Translations under genes and position numbers: made by a program | Notes under the pieces: model-generated | Database searches by the model: none | Seen by the model: the letters and a program-made list of their open reading frames with translations, nothing else | Told to the model about the DNA's origin: nothing | Source: Gremmenia infestans | Lineage: Eukaryota > Ascomycota > Leotiomycetes > Helotiales > Hamatocanthoscyphaceae | Direction: 5' to 3' | Assembly: GCA_032629725.1 (NCBI GenBank) | Contig: JAFEVB010000029.1 | Location: 434,001 to 498,000 of the forward strand | Length of the DNA: 64,000 nt | Shown here: in pieces, positions 33,046-44,037 of the stretch | How positions within the stretch are numbered: position 1 is the first letter of the stretch | Layout of the letters: every line of letters begins with the position of its first letter

Positions 33046-34113
33046 CTAGAAAACCTCGGCCGAAACAGATGACCCAAACCACGATCCAAGTTCATCTGTG
33101 GTCTTCTCTTTGCCAGCACTGAAGTAGTCGGTGACTCGACTGTTCTCATCATCCTCTCCGACCGGCCATTCCACTTTTGCGGCAGCATTCTTTGCATCCA
33201 ACATATCTTTCGCAGTTCCCCAGCTGAATCGACACTCACTCCCCCACCCAAATACAGGATCCATATTCCGCTTCAGCCAAGACGTGCATCTCGCGTCTGA
33301 AGGATATCCAGAGCCCCATGAAGCTTCCGCCGGAGCCTTCATCTTCTCCGTCCCGCCCATCTCTTCATCCCCATCATCCTCTGCAGGCTCGACATAACTC
33401 TTATACAGTACTTCCAACGCCGCATCTCGAGTAACTTTGGCACAGACACTCGCAGCACTAACACAAGGATACAAGCTATCCGCCTTCTTCGCAACGGTGA
33501 CCTGCGCCGTAGGAAAGATCCTCTCCAACTTCTTCTGATATGTCGCTGGATTCCCAATAGTATCAATGAAAATCTCCTTTACATTAACACCCCTCTTATA
33601 AACCCCTTCTATCAGCGCGATGGTAGCATCCATAGCTTGTGCATTCAAATTGTATGTTGCAGCAGGCTTCATCATATTCGCGCCAATGTCTCGCGCGGAC
33701 ATGACTTCAACAGCCCAGCCACATTGTGTGTAAAGGTCTGTTTCGGGCGTGCAGAGTTTCTCCATGAGATTTGAGCGTACGTCGGGTGTGAGGACTTTGC
33801 TGTCGTCAAAGTGGTGGGTGTTTCGAAGGAGAGGGTCGGAGAGTGGTAATGGGAGGTAGAAGAGTCCGTAAACCATAGGACCTAGCACTGGCCCTCGTCC
33901 AGCTTCGTCGACTCCCAATGCACATGGTGGGCCTGCATTCCCTTTCTGTTCTGGCTCGGGATTTGGTGGTGGAAGGAGGGCTGGAGGAACGGGCGAGAAG
34001 TGTGTATATGAAGCGCCGGAAAAGAGTAAATCGTGGTTGATTGAGGGCGCGATGAAAACATCTGATGCAGGGGTTTCGAGGGCAACCTCTTCTTCCATCT
34101 GTGAGTCTGCCAT
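33046..34113 (-). CDS. rnh201: Ribonuclease H2 catalytic subunit A
   Basis: Single exon, 355 residues from the ATG at 34113 (MADSQMEEEV); an in-frame ATG at 34158 would add 15 residues. The type 2 RNase H active site is plain: GVDEAGRGPVLGPMVYG at 68-84 with the two acidic ligands D69 and E70, then HFDDSKVLTPDVR, EIFIDTIGNP with the third Asp, and SLYPCVSAASVCAKVTRD. Near the C-terminus are SGYPSDARCTSWLKRN and GWGSECRFSWGTAKDM, conserved in eukaryotic RNASEH2A. The enzyme removes ribonucleotides from DNA and RNA from hybrids in the nucleus, together with subunits B and C. An insertion of acidic residues (EDDGDEEMGG) before the GYPSD segment is common in fungi. Confidence 0.95.
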   Translation of the reverse strand: MADSQMEEEVALETPASDVFIAPSINHDLLFSGASYTHFSPVPPALLPPPNPEPEQKGNAGPPCALGVDEAGRGPVLGPMVYGLFYLPLPLSDPLLRNTHHFDDSKVLTPDVRSNLMEKLCTPETDLYTQCGWAVEVMSARDIGANMMKPAATYNLNAQAMDATIALIEGVYKRGVNVKEIFIDTIGNPATYQKKLERIFPTAQVTVAKKADSLYPCVSAASVCAKVTRDAALEVLYKSYVEPAEDDGDEEMGGTEKMKAPAEASWGSGYPSDARCTSWLKRNMDPVFGWGSECRFSWGTAKDMLDAKNAAAKVEWPVGEDDENSRVTDYFSAGKEKTTDELGSWFGSSVSAEVF

Positions 34114-34762
34114 TCTTATCAAATTGTTTTGTTGGACGTATGAAGTAATTACTACCATTGAAACTTGTTACACGCGGTTGACGCGTTCTGCATGGGGAGA
34201 CGTGACAAAAGAAACACGCTAGTGATCGTGATCTGTTTTCGCTGGCACAACGGAGTAAACCCAACGCACAGACGTAACTATGTAGGATTAGCACAAGGAC
34301 CCCTGCTGTACTCACTCGAGGTTTATTTCGCCTGGGACGAAGTCCGGATTCATCGGCTGCACTAATGATCCTACATGTTGAATTCTAGAGCTTGTATCAA
34401 GGCTATTCTATGAATTCAAGGGGGTTCAAAGAGGTGGTTTGAGCCTACATATAGATAAGGATACCTAGAACCTCTAGTTTAGTTGCTACTCCGCAGGAGA
34501 AAGCCTTCAATTTAACATTTTATGCGGAGTAAGGGGAGGGCGAGTTTAGTAGGTACCGTACCGATGTCACGGACGGCACTATCCCTAGGTGGGTATATTA
34601 GGATGATGCTAGGCCTAGGCCCCCGCCCGCATCTACGGAGGTATAGACATATAGACATGATATAAGAGTTCAGTCTCCCAATATTCAACGAACTCCTACT
34701 CTATCAATCAACTGAATCAACCACTACTCCTTATTTCAACCGTATTAAGAAATAATAACGAA
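34114..34762. other. Divergent intergenic region
   Basis: Head-to-head spacer between the RNase H2A and DUF1772 genes. AT-rich, with partial repeats of TATAGACATA near 34642-34660. No gene supported. Confidence 0.55.
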
Positions 34763-35489
34763 ATGGCCTCTGTACAACCCCTCCCTTTCCGCATAGCCCA
34801 AACCGTAGGCCTCACATCAACCGGCCTCCTTGCTGGAATTTCCTGTGAGTTCTTAAATGCCCATATGTATTCTTCCTGGCCATGCCACGCATAACTCTTG
34901 ATACTAACGCTCCAACCCACCCACAGTGTCATTTACCCTCGTGTCCGTTCCGCGTCTCCTCGAATCACCCGCACCCCTCCTCCTAAGGCAATGGACACAC
35001 CTCTACAACGAAGGGAAGGTGACCGTGCCGCCCCTGACGATCTTTGCTAGCACAATGTGGGCGTATCTAGCGTCTGGGGCGAGTAAGGCTGGGGCGGGGA
35101 GTATGGAAGGAGAGAAGTATTGGGGATATGTCGCTGCTGGGGTTTTGGTACGTTATTTGTTCTTACTCTTTGGGCTCTGTAATTTGCTTTAGGAAGAGGA
35201 ATACATGCTAATGAGACATTATTGTGAAGAGTGCATTCTTCGTTCCTTATACAGTGTTGGTAATGAAGGACACGAATGCTAAGTTGCTGGGGAGGGGAAA
35301 CTTGAGTGCTGAGGAGATTGTGAAAGGGGAGAGTGTACATGAGTGAGTTCCCTCTTTCCTTGGATGGTTACCGTGGGACGAAGACTGACAGTAATCAGAC
35401 TGGTTGATCGGTGGGGATCGTTGAACTTGGGACGGGGTACTGCTTTGTTAGCCAGTGTGCTTGTGGGAGCATGGACTATTGTAAGCTAG
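34763..35489 (+). CDS. DUF1772 (anthrone-oxygenase-like) membrane protein
   Basis: Four exons, join(34763..34844,34927..35147,35230..35342,35399..35489), 168 residues. The splice choices rebuild family motifs: GLTSTGLLAGISLSFTLVSV, LLLRQWTHLYNEGKVTVPPL, AAGVLSAFFVPYTVLVMKDT followed by NAKLL, and LVDRWGSLNLGRGTALLAS. The acceptor at 35229 (GTGAAG) is chosen because the later CAG at 35254 gives an immediate stop and loses the VPYT segment. Four hydrophobic helices are visible. Members include small proteins that oxidise anthrones to anthraquinones in fungal polyketide clusters, but many homologues lie outside clusters. No polyketide synthase is present in the window, so the substrate is open. 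Confidence 0.87.
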
Positions 35490-35954
35490 AAATAGTCCCT
35501 GGAAGTTTGAAGAATGATATATTGTCTATCTAAGTAGGCTTGTATTTATGAGATAAATGTGATGGAGAAATATTATAGTTGACGGCTGGATATAACGTGA
35601 ATTTTTATTAGCAAACACCGCAAGAGAAAGATCAGATGAGCGTTCAGCAAAAGATAATTATGCGGCCGATAAATCATTTGCACACAAATTCAACGGTAGA
35701 GATGAAGTAGAATGAGTGTTTGCAAAGAGAATGAGCATTGTTGGACTTAAAGTGTGAAGTTTATAAAGAAGTAGTACTGTCGGTCTAGATATTTCACTAC
35801 GAGGTCGGAGCCGGATGCACCTTTGCCGACAATGTTCAAGGGTGCAACCAACTTACGACGATATCAACAGCCCACAGAAACGTGGCCTACACATAGTTTA
35901 TCCTCTCGATAAATTCATACTGATGTAGAAGCATTTACTCGAGCACCAGCCGGT
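35490..35954. other. Intergenic region upstream of RAD17
   Basis: Tandem-oriented spacer of 465 bp, the 3' flank of the DUF1772 gene and the promoter of RAD17. No gene or clear TATA box seen. Confidence 0.6.
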
Positions 35955-38627
35955 ATGGCCCCTCCAGCCAAGCGACGAAAGCGGAACGTTGTCTCATCCT
36001 CAGCCAGCGACAATGACGACGAGGCTCCAGAACCCAAGCCAAAATCGCGATTGGTAAACCTCATCGACTCCTCCCCTCCATCTTCGACCGTTTCCAAGTC
36101 CACGGCCTCGAAAAAGGCCGCAAGTCAATCGAAAGTAGCTGCTTCCAAACCTCAGCCTCGCGCTAAGACGGCAAATCACCCCCACAATGCCGCACCTATA
36201 CACCTCCCAAAGCAAGTGCCTAGAAGTAATGGAAGTAGCAAAAGTGCTAGCAGCAGTCCGGAGAAGCGGAAGGGAAAAGGGAAGGCAGAGGAGAAGGTTA
36301 AGAGCGGGGATATATACTCGTTCTTTACGAAGCAGGCGGAGAGACAGAAGGCTGAGGGGAGTCTAAGTGCCACAGCACGCAGGCCGAGAGTCATTTCTAA
36401 TGAGTCGAAGAGTGAAGACTTGGACCTCATATCTGACGGGGACGACGATGTGGTTGGGAGCAAGAGCCAATCAAGCCTGGTGGGACTGGCGGCACGGAAG
36501 AGAGCGCGAGGGGCAGAGGCTTTCAAAGCTGAAGATGGGAATGCGCCTAGTATGAGCCAGAAGTTCTTGAAGAAGCCTGTTCCACCCGCGGAACCCAAGA
36601 ACGAGGACGACTTAAGGCCATGGGCGGAGCGATTTGCACCTGTTAACTTGGACGAACTCGCAGTACATAAGAAGAAGGTTTCGGATGTTCGAGGATGGCT
36701 TGAGGATGTCATTAATGGGAAGATGAGACAACGGCTACTATTACTGAAGGGACAAGCAGGGACAGGAAAGACAACTACGGTCCAGCTTTTGGCAAAGGCA
36801 ATGGACTGTGATGTGTTAGAGTGGCGGAATCCCGTTGGATCTGTCGCTACCTCTGATGGCTATCTTTCCATGGCAGCACAGTTCGAAGACTTTATGGGCC
36901 GAGGTGGGAAGTTTGGTCAATTGGACATATTTTCTGCCAATGAAAAAGTACCTTCGAAACCAGAAATCAAACCTCTTGATCGTCGGAAACGGATTATTCT
37001 CGTAGAAGAATTCCCAAATACGTTCACTCGCTCTTCGACTGCTTTGCAGTCCTTTAGGGGTGCTATTCTCCAATATCTCGCTACTAATACACTTCCCCTA
37101 TCAATGTTTCACAACAACACGGCTTCTGATGACCCAGTAACGCCTGTGGTTATGATTATTTCAGAAACGCTTCTTACCACAACGTCTGCTTCTGCGGATA
37201 GCTTTACAGCTCATCGATTACTTGGCCCAGAGATTCTTCAGCATCCAGGAGTTGGGGTTATCGAGTTCAATGCTATTGCACCTACGTTACTAGCGAAAGC
37301 TCTCGATGCTGTGGTACAGAAAGAGTCTCGGAAATCTGGGAGGAGAAAGACGCCTGGACCTCTGGTGCTCAAGAGACTCGGCGAGATCGGAGATATCAGA
37401 AGTGCTATCGGATCCTTAGAGTTCCTATGCTTGAGAGGCGATACCGATGGAGACTGGGGATCCAAAGTTGCGTTCGGCAAATCGAAGAAAGCCAAGGATG
37501 TAGCACTGACAAAGATGGAAGAAGAGAGTCTCGAAATGGTCACTCGTCGAGAAGCCAGTCTCGGCATTTTCCACGCAGTCGGCAAGGTCGTCTACAACAA
37601 ACGGGACGAAACACCCCTCAAGCTCCCCACCGGCTCAGATGTCGAAAACCTACCAGATTTCCTATCCCTTTATTCCCGCCCCAAAAGATCACAAGTCTCA
37701 GTAGACGACCTCATCGACGAAACCGGCACCGACACGCAAACTTTCATCGCCGCCCTCCATGAAAACTACATCCTCTCTTGCGAAGCACCACCCACATCCT
37801 TCGATGTCTCTTCATTAGACCACGTGAACGCCTCCATCAACGCCCTCTCCGACAGTGACCTGCTCTGTCCCACCTGGGACACCTCATCCGGCTCCAGCGG
37901 CGACATCCTGCGCCAAGACGAAATGACCTTCAATATCGCCGTCCGCGGTCTCCTCTTCGCGCTTCCTTCCCCCGTCAAGCGCAAAGCGCCTGCGCAAGCT
38001 TCGGGCTTTAGGACTGGAAGTGGCGGCGATGCATACAGAATGTTTTATCCAACTAGTCTCAAACTGTGGCGGATGAAGGAGGAGATTGAGGGCTTGGTTG
38101 ATGTGTGGGTTAGTCGGCTTATGAGGGGTGAGGGTGGAAGTGCGAATGCAGTGACGGCAAAGACGTTTGCAAAGGGAACGGTGGAAAGTTGGCGGAGTGC
38201 TAGGTCCACACAGCCCGAGGCTGGAAAACCAAAAGACGATACTACTACAGCGCCGCTATTATCACTTGGCACCTCCGCCAGGAAAGAAATGCTGCTAGAT
38301 CGCCTACCGTACATGGCGCTTATCGCAAAGGGCCGCAAGGGCTCGTCTTCTTCTTCGACTTTCGCCCTTAGGGATATGGAGAAGGTGACTACTTTTAGTG
38401 GCATCGGTGGGCCTTCAGAAGACACTCCTGACGATGGGGAAGAGGGAGATACAGCTGTTGTGGCGGGGCAGGAGTGGGCGACTGATAAACCGGTGGAAGG
38501 CAAGTCGCCTAGGAAAAAGGGGCTGGTCATTAGAGGGAGGGGCCAGGGGAGTGGGAGTGGGGTTCCGATCATGAAGGCGCAGGAGCAGAAGCTGGTGTTG
38601 AGTGATGATGATGTTGAGGATGATTAA
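35955..38627 (+). CDS. rad17: Checkpoint clamp loader RAD17 (budding-yeast Rad24)
   Basis: Single exon, 890 residues. The N-terminal 200 residues are basic and disordered and contain GDIYSFFTKQ, a PCNA-box-like aromatic pair. The hallmark sequence of the family, LRPWAERFAPVNLDELAVHK (220-239), is followed by Walker A GQAGTGKT (266-273), then EWRNPVGS, Walker B as RIILVEEFPN and the AAA+ core to about residue 480. The C-terminal half is helical with Ser-rich loops and ends in an acidic tail (LVLSDDDVEDD), which in known members aids loading. RAD17 with Rfc2-5 loads the 9-1-1 clamp at damaged DNA and so activates ATR signalling. Size is larger than yeast Rad24 (659) but usual for filamentous fungi. 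Confidence 0.94.
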   Translation: MAPPAKRRKRNVVSSSASDNDDEAPEPKPKSRLVNLIDSSPPSSTVSKSTASKKAASQSKVAASKPQPRAKTANHPHNAAPIHLPKQVPRSNGSSKSASSSPEKRKGKGKAEEKVKSGDIYSFFTKQAERQKAEGSLSATARRPRVISNESKSEDLDLISDGDDDVVGSKSQSSLVGLAARKRARGAEAFKAEDGNAPSMSQKFLKKPVPPAEPKNEDDLRPWAERFAPVNLDELAVHKKKVSDVRGWLEDVINGKMRQRLLLLKGQAGTGKTTTVQLLAKAMDCDVLEWRNPVGSVATSDGYLSMAAQFEDFMGRGGKFGQLDIFSANEKVPSKPEIKPLDRRKRIILVEEFPNTFTRSSTALQSFRGAILQYLATNTLPLSMFHNNTASDDPVTPVVMIISETLLTTTSASADSFTAHRLLGPEILQHPGVGVIEFNAIAPTLLAKALDAVVQKESRKSGRRKTPGPLVLKRLGEIGDIRSAIGSLEFLCLRGDTDGDWGSKVAFGKSKKAKDVALTKMEEESLEMVTRREASLGIFHAVGKVVYNKRDETPLKLPTGSDVENLPDFLSLYSRPKRSQVSVDDLIDETGTDTQTFIAALHENYILSCEAPPTSFDVSSLDHVNASINALSDSDLLCPTWDTSSGSSGDILRQDEMTFNIAVRGLLFALPSPVKRKAPAQASGFRTGSGGDAYRMFYPTSLKLWRMKEEIEGLVDVWVSRLMRGEGGSANAVTAKTFAKGTVESWRSARSTQPEAGKPKDDTTTAPLLSLGTSARKEMLLDRLPYMALIAKGRKGSSSSSTFALRDMEKVTTFSGIGGPSEDTPDDGEEGDTAVVAGQEWATDKPVEGKSPRKKGLVIRGRGQGSGSGVPIMKAQEQKLVLSDDDVEDD

Positions 38628-38970
38628 TTGATTTGCCTGGGTACGGATAGGGAAATGGACGGGACGGAATGGGACGCTTGGGTGGGTAGGTGGGATATTG
38701 GAGTTATGTATTTGGTTCGATTCAATGTGGCTTTATATAATAGCTGTCTGTACCTAGGTAGACTCTGTACATGAATGGGATGGCGCCTGGTTGGCTGGCT
38801 TGAGTGCTTGAAAAAAAGGATCGTTACTTCATACAACATATTAAATACATTTTGTCAATCTCGTCCCTTCATTATATACATCCTATGGACCCCCAATAAC
38901 GCCGTACACAAAGAACAAAACCGTACAGTACAAAAGAGGTAGAGGGATTTCAATTTTATCGTCCATAGCG
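38628..38970. other. Convergent spacer between RAD17 and questin-oxidase-like gene
   Basis: 343 bp joining two 3' ends. AT-rich, with possible polyadenylation signals on both strands. No gene. Confidence 0.6.
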
Positions 38971-40316
38971 CTAAAAACCAGTCCATCCCTTAAAGTCATC
39001 TGCGAAATGTACCGCAGATGATAAATACAGTTCGTGAACATCGCCCCAAGTAAAGGCCGCCTCTTTCATCGCCCTCAGAGCTGGAAAGATATTAGCATGC
39101 TTGAAAACACAGTCAAGAGCAATCATACCTTTAACGTAATGCGAATCTGTCGACCAAGGCCCATTAATAGCCATCTCTTCTACATACGCCCACCCTTTCC
39201 CCGGCTTCACCTCCAAATCCCCATCAATAACCGGCCTCAACTGCGCAACATACACCGCGATCGTAAGCAGCCACCATTGGCGGACCAGACTGACATGGAA
39301 CTTCTTCGGCACTACTGGCAGCAATATCCGCACCGCGTGGCTAGTCGTAAGTATATGCACCATGAAGAAATCATACGCGTGGGTGCCCGGCTTCACTGTC
39401 CTTACTACTAAATTCATGGCCGCTTCTTGTGAGGCGCGGAACTGCTCGGTGGGGTTTGTGATTGTCCATGCGTTCCAGTGTTCGAGGACCAGGGCTTCGT
39501 GGTGCTTGAAGAGGGTTTCTATGTTCTGGTAGCCTTTTGAGGGGAAGAGCCCGTCGAAGCGGGTATCGGCTGCTATTCTATGCAGGATTTCGACGGGCGA
39601 GGTCGTGCTGTATGTAGAGGGCTGGGTGTAGGAGGGGTTGTCGAGGTATTTGTGGAGGGGGTCGTAGCCTACACTTGTCATTGCTAGGGCTTCCATTCCC
39701 AGTTCTTTGCTGGAAAATTCGTAGGCGTAGCCGAGATGGATCAAAGGGTGGCCGACTGGGGATTTTGGATTAGTTTTGATGGGTAGGTATGAGACAAAAG
39801 GAGAGACGTACGCCCGCCAATGACTCCATTGATCAGAGGCTCCTTCCCGCTAAACAGATACTCATCTGCTACTCTTTTCCAATCGTAATTGAACTTCAGC
39901 GCCAGCTCGTCTTCAAAGAAATCCACGTATGCTCGTTGGTATCTCTTGTCTCCGAGAAAGTCCCGCCAGTCCGAATCTGTTACCTCTGCGGGGGAATCTT
40001 TCCATTCCTCGAGTTCTTTGGACTCTTTATCGTAGATCTTTTGCAAATGACTTGCATCTGCTCCAAAGAGGTAGGCAGATCCTAGATGATGGGCCATATG
40101 GTTGTGGAACTGTAGATGGTGGTATATGACTGAGTGGTTGACATGATTTGCTTTTATTAGATGCTTGAGAGTTCTGGGCCGTTTTGCTGCAGCTGTCTCA
40201 ACATCATGGATTTCCACTGATGGCAAGTCGATTGAAAGGGCGGCATAGTTGGTAGTTGTCCAGTATCTGTGAATTCTATGGACCAGAGGTACCCAGGCTA
40301 TCATAGGAGACGACAT
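38971..40316 (-). CDS. Questin-oxidase-like (DUF4243) protein
   Basis: Two exons, complement(join(38971..39755,39812..40316)), 429 residues. The 56-bp intron (GTACGT to CCCCAG) rebuilds NGVIGGLGHPLIHLGYAYEF, the best conserved segment of the Questin_oxidase family. Other marks are NHVNHSVIYHHLQFHNHMAH, HHLGSAYLFGADASHLQKIY, FDGLFPSKGYQNIETLF and HAYDFFMVHILTTSHAVRIL, rich in conserved His residues. Characterised members (GedK, AflY type) are cofactor-sparing Baeyer-Villiger-type oxygenases that cleave anthraquinones, but the family is broad and most members are untested. It lies 3.5 kb from a DUF1772 gene, with RAD17 between. Divergent from the UBE3D-type gene across 311 bp. Confidence 0.88.
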
Positions 40317-40627
40317 GATTGAAGTTTTGGTGAACTTTCTGAAATGTCCTGTTTCTCAAAGCTGTTGGGATTTGAAAAGGTGGGGAAAGCTTGACTTGAA
40401 ATGCATGGATGGCTTGGCTGCGCTGCCCAGGTGGCGCATGGCATAAGCATCGGCTGAAATAATCGTCTTCGCTCCGGATCTAACCACTTTAAGTAAGACT
40501 ACCCGCAGCATGCTAACGATTTATAGCAAGGCAAGGCAAGTCTCCATAAATTCAACCGCCGTAACGAAAGAGACATCTTCGTCACAAAGATGCTCTTCCC
40601 GAGTACACGTCCAGGTATTCCTCCGCT
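40317..40627. promoter_or_regulatory. Shared head-to-head promoter region
   Basis: 311 bp separate the start codons of the questin-oxidase-like gene (minus) and the UBE3D-type gene (plus). No TATA box is evident. Shared regulation is possible but inferred only from spacing. Confidence 0.4.
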
Positions 40628-42330
40628 ATGTCAAAAGCTATACCGCCTCCGTCGAAAGCTCTGATCTACGCAGAGCTTCTTGCAAATATCCGTCAAATCT
40701 CTGTCATCGCTGCGCTGGAAACGCCATGTGATGCAGCTACAAAAGTTGAGCTGTCTGACAATGGCCAGGAGTTCATCATGCATCATGCTGGAGAAAGTAC
40801 TACCCTGACACTTCCTGGAAGGATTGTTTTGACTACCCACCTGCAAAAGCCAGCTTTAGGAAGAAAAGAGTTATCATGGCGTTGGCCTCTGGACAGCCCG
40901 CCAACGCGTCCGGATGCAGAGGACGCCCAGAATAACGAAGCTCCTTGGTCGGCCAGTAGGTTGAGAGAAGACTCCGAGTTCCTATGCCGAGATTGTGGCG
41001 CTGTCATTATTGGAAGAGGAGTCATCAAAACCTGGAAAGATCTGCCAAGTGAAAACTGGGCAGAGATGATGGATTTCTGGCATTGCCACAAACCCGATGT
41101 TCCCGAGCATGAGCGTACCCATGAACATGAGTCCAATGGTACCCGAGGTCCTAAAGAACTCGATGCGGAGAATTCAGTAGCGACTACTAAAGGCTATGGA
41201 GCCAACACAAAATTCGCTGCCAATTCTGGAACGGCCTTTGTTGACATCACCACCTTTCTCCTTACACCTTCTGATTGTTCCAACTTGGAGCCCCTGGAGA
41301 ACCAGGTAAGCTGGTACACTTTCCATCTGTTATCCTTTGTTTCATGGCGTCAAGAGATACGGGTATCAAGAAGGCGGCCATGCATTGCTTCTGCAACTAT
41401 TGTTTAGTCACCGATACAAACACCCAAAATTGACCATTTGATACAATACACAACGTCAGCAGCAAGTCGAGTAGGCATACCCTCTTCCTTGGTCGACGGG
41501 TTACCTTTCGGCTGTTTGTATCAAACTCGTTAGTTGCGCACCGCTCCTTCCAAAGCTCTGGTGGCCGTGGGATTAGAACGAGATACATTTGACACTTAGT
41601 CCTTGGATATTTGGTATTTGGAGTGGCTTTTTGCGAATTCTCTCATGCCATATGCTATATGCACGGTTCTAGGGTCATTTATCATTTGCACTGGCCGTGC
41701 AACTGCCTTGTGGGATTTATTCTCTGACTTGAAATTACTAATTACCGACAGACCACTCCTGCCTTGGAACAGAATGTAGCACTTCGGCCAATACACTGCA
41801 AAGGTTGTTCTAGGAACATGGGCTATTTTGATGAACAGTCAGACGGCGTCAAGATTTGGAAATGGAGTATTAAGTCGTCACAGGCAAACCCTCATCGGAT
41901 GCCGTCAATATCTTCAATAGTTTCAACTCGGATTTCGAGTGTCTTGCAAGCACAATGCTGCTCTCGGTTGTTACTACATCCACTGGAGTGGAAACCTTCG
42001 CCGGCCGCCTCAGACGCGATGAACAAGATGTCGCCACCACTGCTATCGCTGTGGATTTTAACGCCTACCTTGCGTTACTCTGCTACGAATTCTTCAGTAG
42101 ATCAACCAAACCTTTCACCCGGCAAACTTGCCATGAAAGTTTTCTGGAAAGAAGCCACAGAGGAAGAGGCAGCTAAGTTGATGGATACAGTCGAAGAGGT
42201 ACCCCTGCTATCGGAAGCAATTCAGCAAATATCGGCGTGTCTTCATGACAGCGCCCTCTTACTGCCGCCAAGCACAAGAAAGTTTCAAGGATGGGATGTA
42301 GGATTACTAGAGAGATGGGAAGAAGAATAA
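40628..42330 (+). CDS. UBE3D-type HECT-like E2-binding protein
   Basis: Two exons, join(40628..41305,41752..42330), 418 residues. Exon 1 ends at LEPLENQ with a GTAAGC donor; exon 2 starts after ACCGACAG with TTPALEQNVALRPIHCKGC. Family marks are the first Cys pair CRDCG (about 120-124), WAEMMDFWHCHKPDVPEHE, the second pair HCKGC (241-245) then GVKIWKWSIK, and the C-terminal block LAMKVFWKEATEEEAAKLMD followed by LPPSTRKFQGWDVGLLERWE. Human UBE3D binds ubiquitin-loaded E2s and has ligase activity towards cyclin B; the fungal role is little known. The single 446-bp intron is several times longer than any other intron modelled in this window and might hide a further exon, since its 5' part continues open for 33 codons. 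Confidence 0.85.
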
Positions 42331-44037
42331 ACAACAGTTGCGAGAGGATCTTAAAATATCTCGACTCTTAGCTACGTTGTACATACGAAGCATGTCCCGG
42401 GTCGAGCCATTCCGATGGGATTCGGGGGTAATTGCCATGCCCCTGCCACAACGAGGCTCATCCGACAACTTTTAAGAACAGTTGCATATTGCAGTCTTGT
42501 TCTGAGCTAGTGTATTTATATCACGTCCTCTGTCACGAGGATCAATATATATCGAGTCGAACATTCAGTCTCGTCCATTTTTTCCAGAGTCGGGATAAGC
42601 AGCTCCCTAACCTATTTGATATTTGGCGGCTGACAGATGCCGATTTAATGCCTCGTTCAATATGGAACACTAATTTACAATCCGTGCCAAATCCATTTAA
42701 TCCGCCTCCTGTCACTTAGTCAGACTTCAAACTTTCCAAGCCTCCTGCAGCCTCGGGCGCGTGACACCTAAAAACGCCTGAAGAAAACACTGTATTCATT
42801 CCAGCTAAGATGTATATCCCTTTTGCGGATGCATGGATGACTTATCACTATGTTATTAGAAATCCTGGAAGCACGTCCCATATATATTCTGGGTACGCAG
42901 ATAAACGACAGCTAGATCCAAGTCAAATTATCCGGTACCAAGATCCCGAAAGTGTCCCAAGTGTCCGTCCACTGGAGTCAAAAAGGTTTCAACACGTGAC
43001 GAACAACAGAGGGTCTTGGCGCCGATTCTTCAACGAAAGGTCACTTGAAAACCACACGACTTGTACTAAAGTTTATTCTTCATGCTACTGATTCTATTTT
43101 TGAAAAATCAATACTCTCCGCTCTTTACACTATGCATGACCTTAAGTCTATTTCGAGGGCACCATGCTTCTACGATGCTCGAATCGGCTAATTGGCTGCC
43201 TTTACTCGTACCACAATCGGACCAAGCAATTGAGCCTCTCATGCTATTCGTTCCTGACTGGCCTTTGCTGTCCACTGGCATATAACCGTCTGTCGTGCGC
43301 CCAAACTTGCGTGGAGGATTAAGCGCCCATCTTTGGGTTCTCCTCACGGGGTGCGGGCGCCGGGCCTTCTCATTCGTCCTCGCTCCTGTGAGCCTCTGCA
43401 ACCCACCGCCAATAAACTCCAACCTCACACACCTCGCGCGCGCATCTAGCCCACGCCCAAAATCTAATTTTGGCTATTCGATGAATGACGATGGATGGTT
43501 CGCACGATGTTTCTTTACCACGTTTTGTTCTGTTTCATTGGCTACCATTCGTATCGCGCTGTTGTGGTATTGGCGATAGCTTGAATAAACATCTGCTCAT
43601 CTTTCTGCTTCGGGCCCCGTGCTTCTCCACAATCATTGTAATGAGGATACGGAGTACAGCGTGCAAGCGCATCTGCATCCTGATGCCAGTTCTTCAATAC
43701 TGCAGGCCCAAATCGAGACCCAATCTGGATCTTTAGGCATGCCCTTGTCTGACGTTAGCGCCCAGCCAGTGACATGGCCGCTTGGTAAAAATCAGGCTGG
43801 GTCTATAAACATTGTGGTTGCCCAAGCTGTGTGCTGACCATATCTTGTCATCTTTCTATTGTTCCTGCTCCTTGCTTGTCGTCGCTTGCTTTTTTAAGTC
43901 TTCGTTGACCGAAGCATACTATCATTAATAATTCTTACTCGACGGACGCTGGCAGTCCACAGATAACCACATACATTCTAGTCGACCAGGGACGCAACAT
44001 TATCTCATATCTCGGCGTTCTTGGGATTGACATCAAA
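42331..44037. other. Intergenic region upstream of the methyltransferase gene
   Basis: About 1.7 kb, 3' flank of the UBE3D-type gene and long promoter or leader of the 44.0-kb gene. Open frames at 42432-42719, 42810-43091, 43108-43428 and 43295-43579 overlap on both strands and show no domains. No gene supported. Confidence 0.5.

Noticed and set aside
36176..36712. 178-codon minus-strand frame
   Set aside because: Shadow of RAD17, low-complexity Ser/Leu content.
28060..40316. Secondary-metabolite gene cluster (NmrA-like, DUF1772, questin oxidase)
   Set aside because: No backbone enzyme or pathway regulator is present, and Prp4, RNase H2A and RAD17 lie between the three genes; kept only as a linkage finding.
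42432..43579. Several overlapping frames on both strands upstream of the methyltransferase gene
   Set aside because: No motif, overlap each other, and fit promoter or leader DNA.
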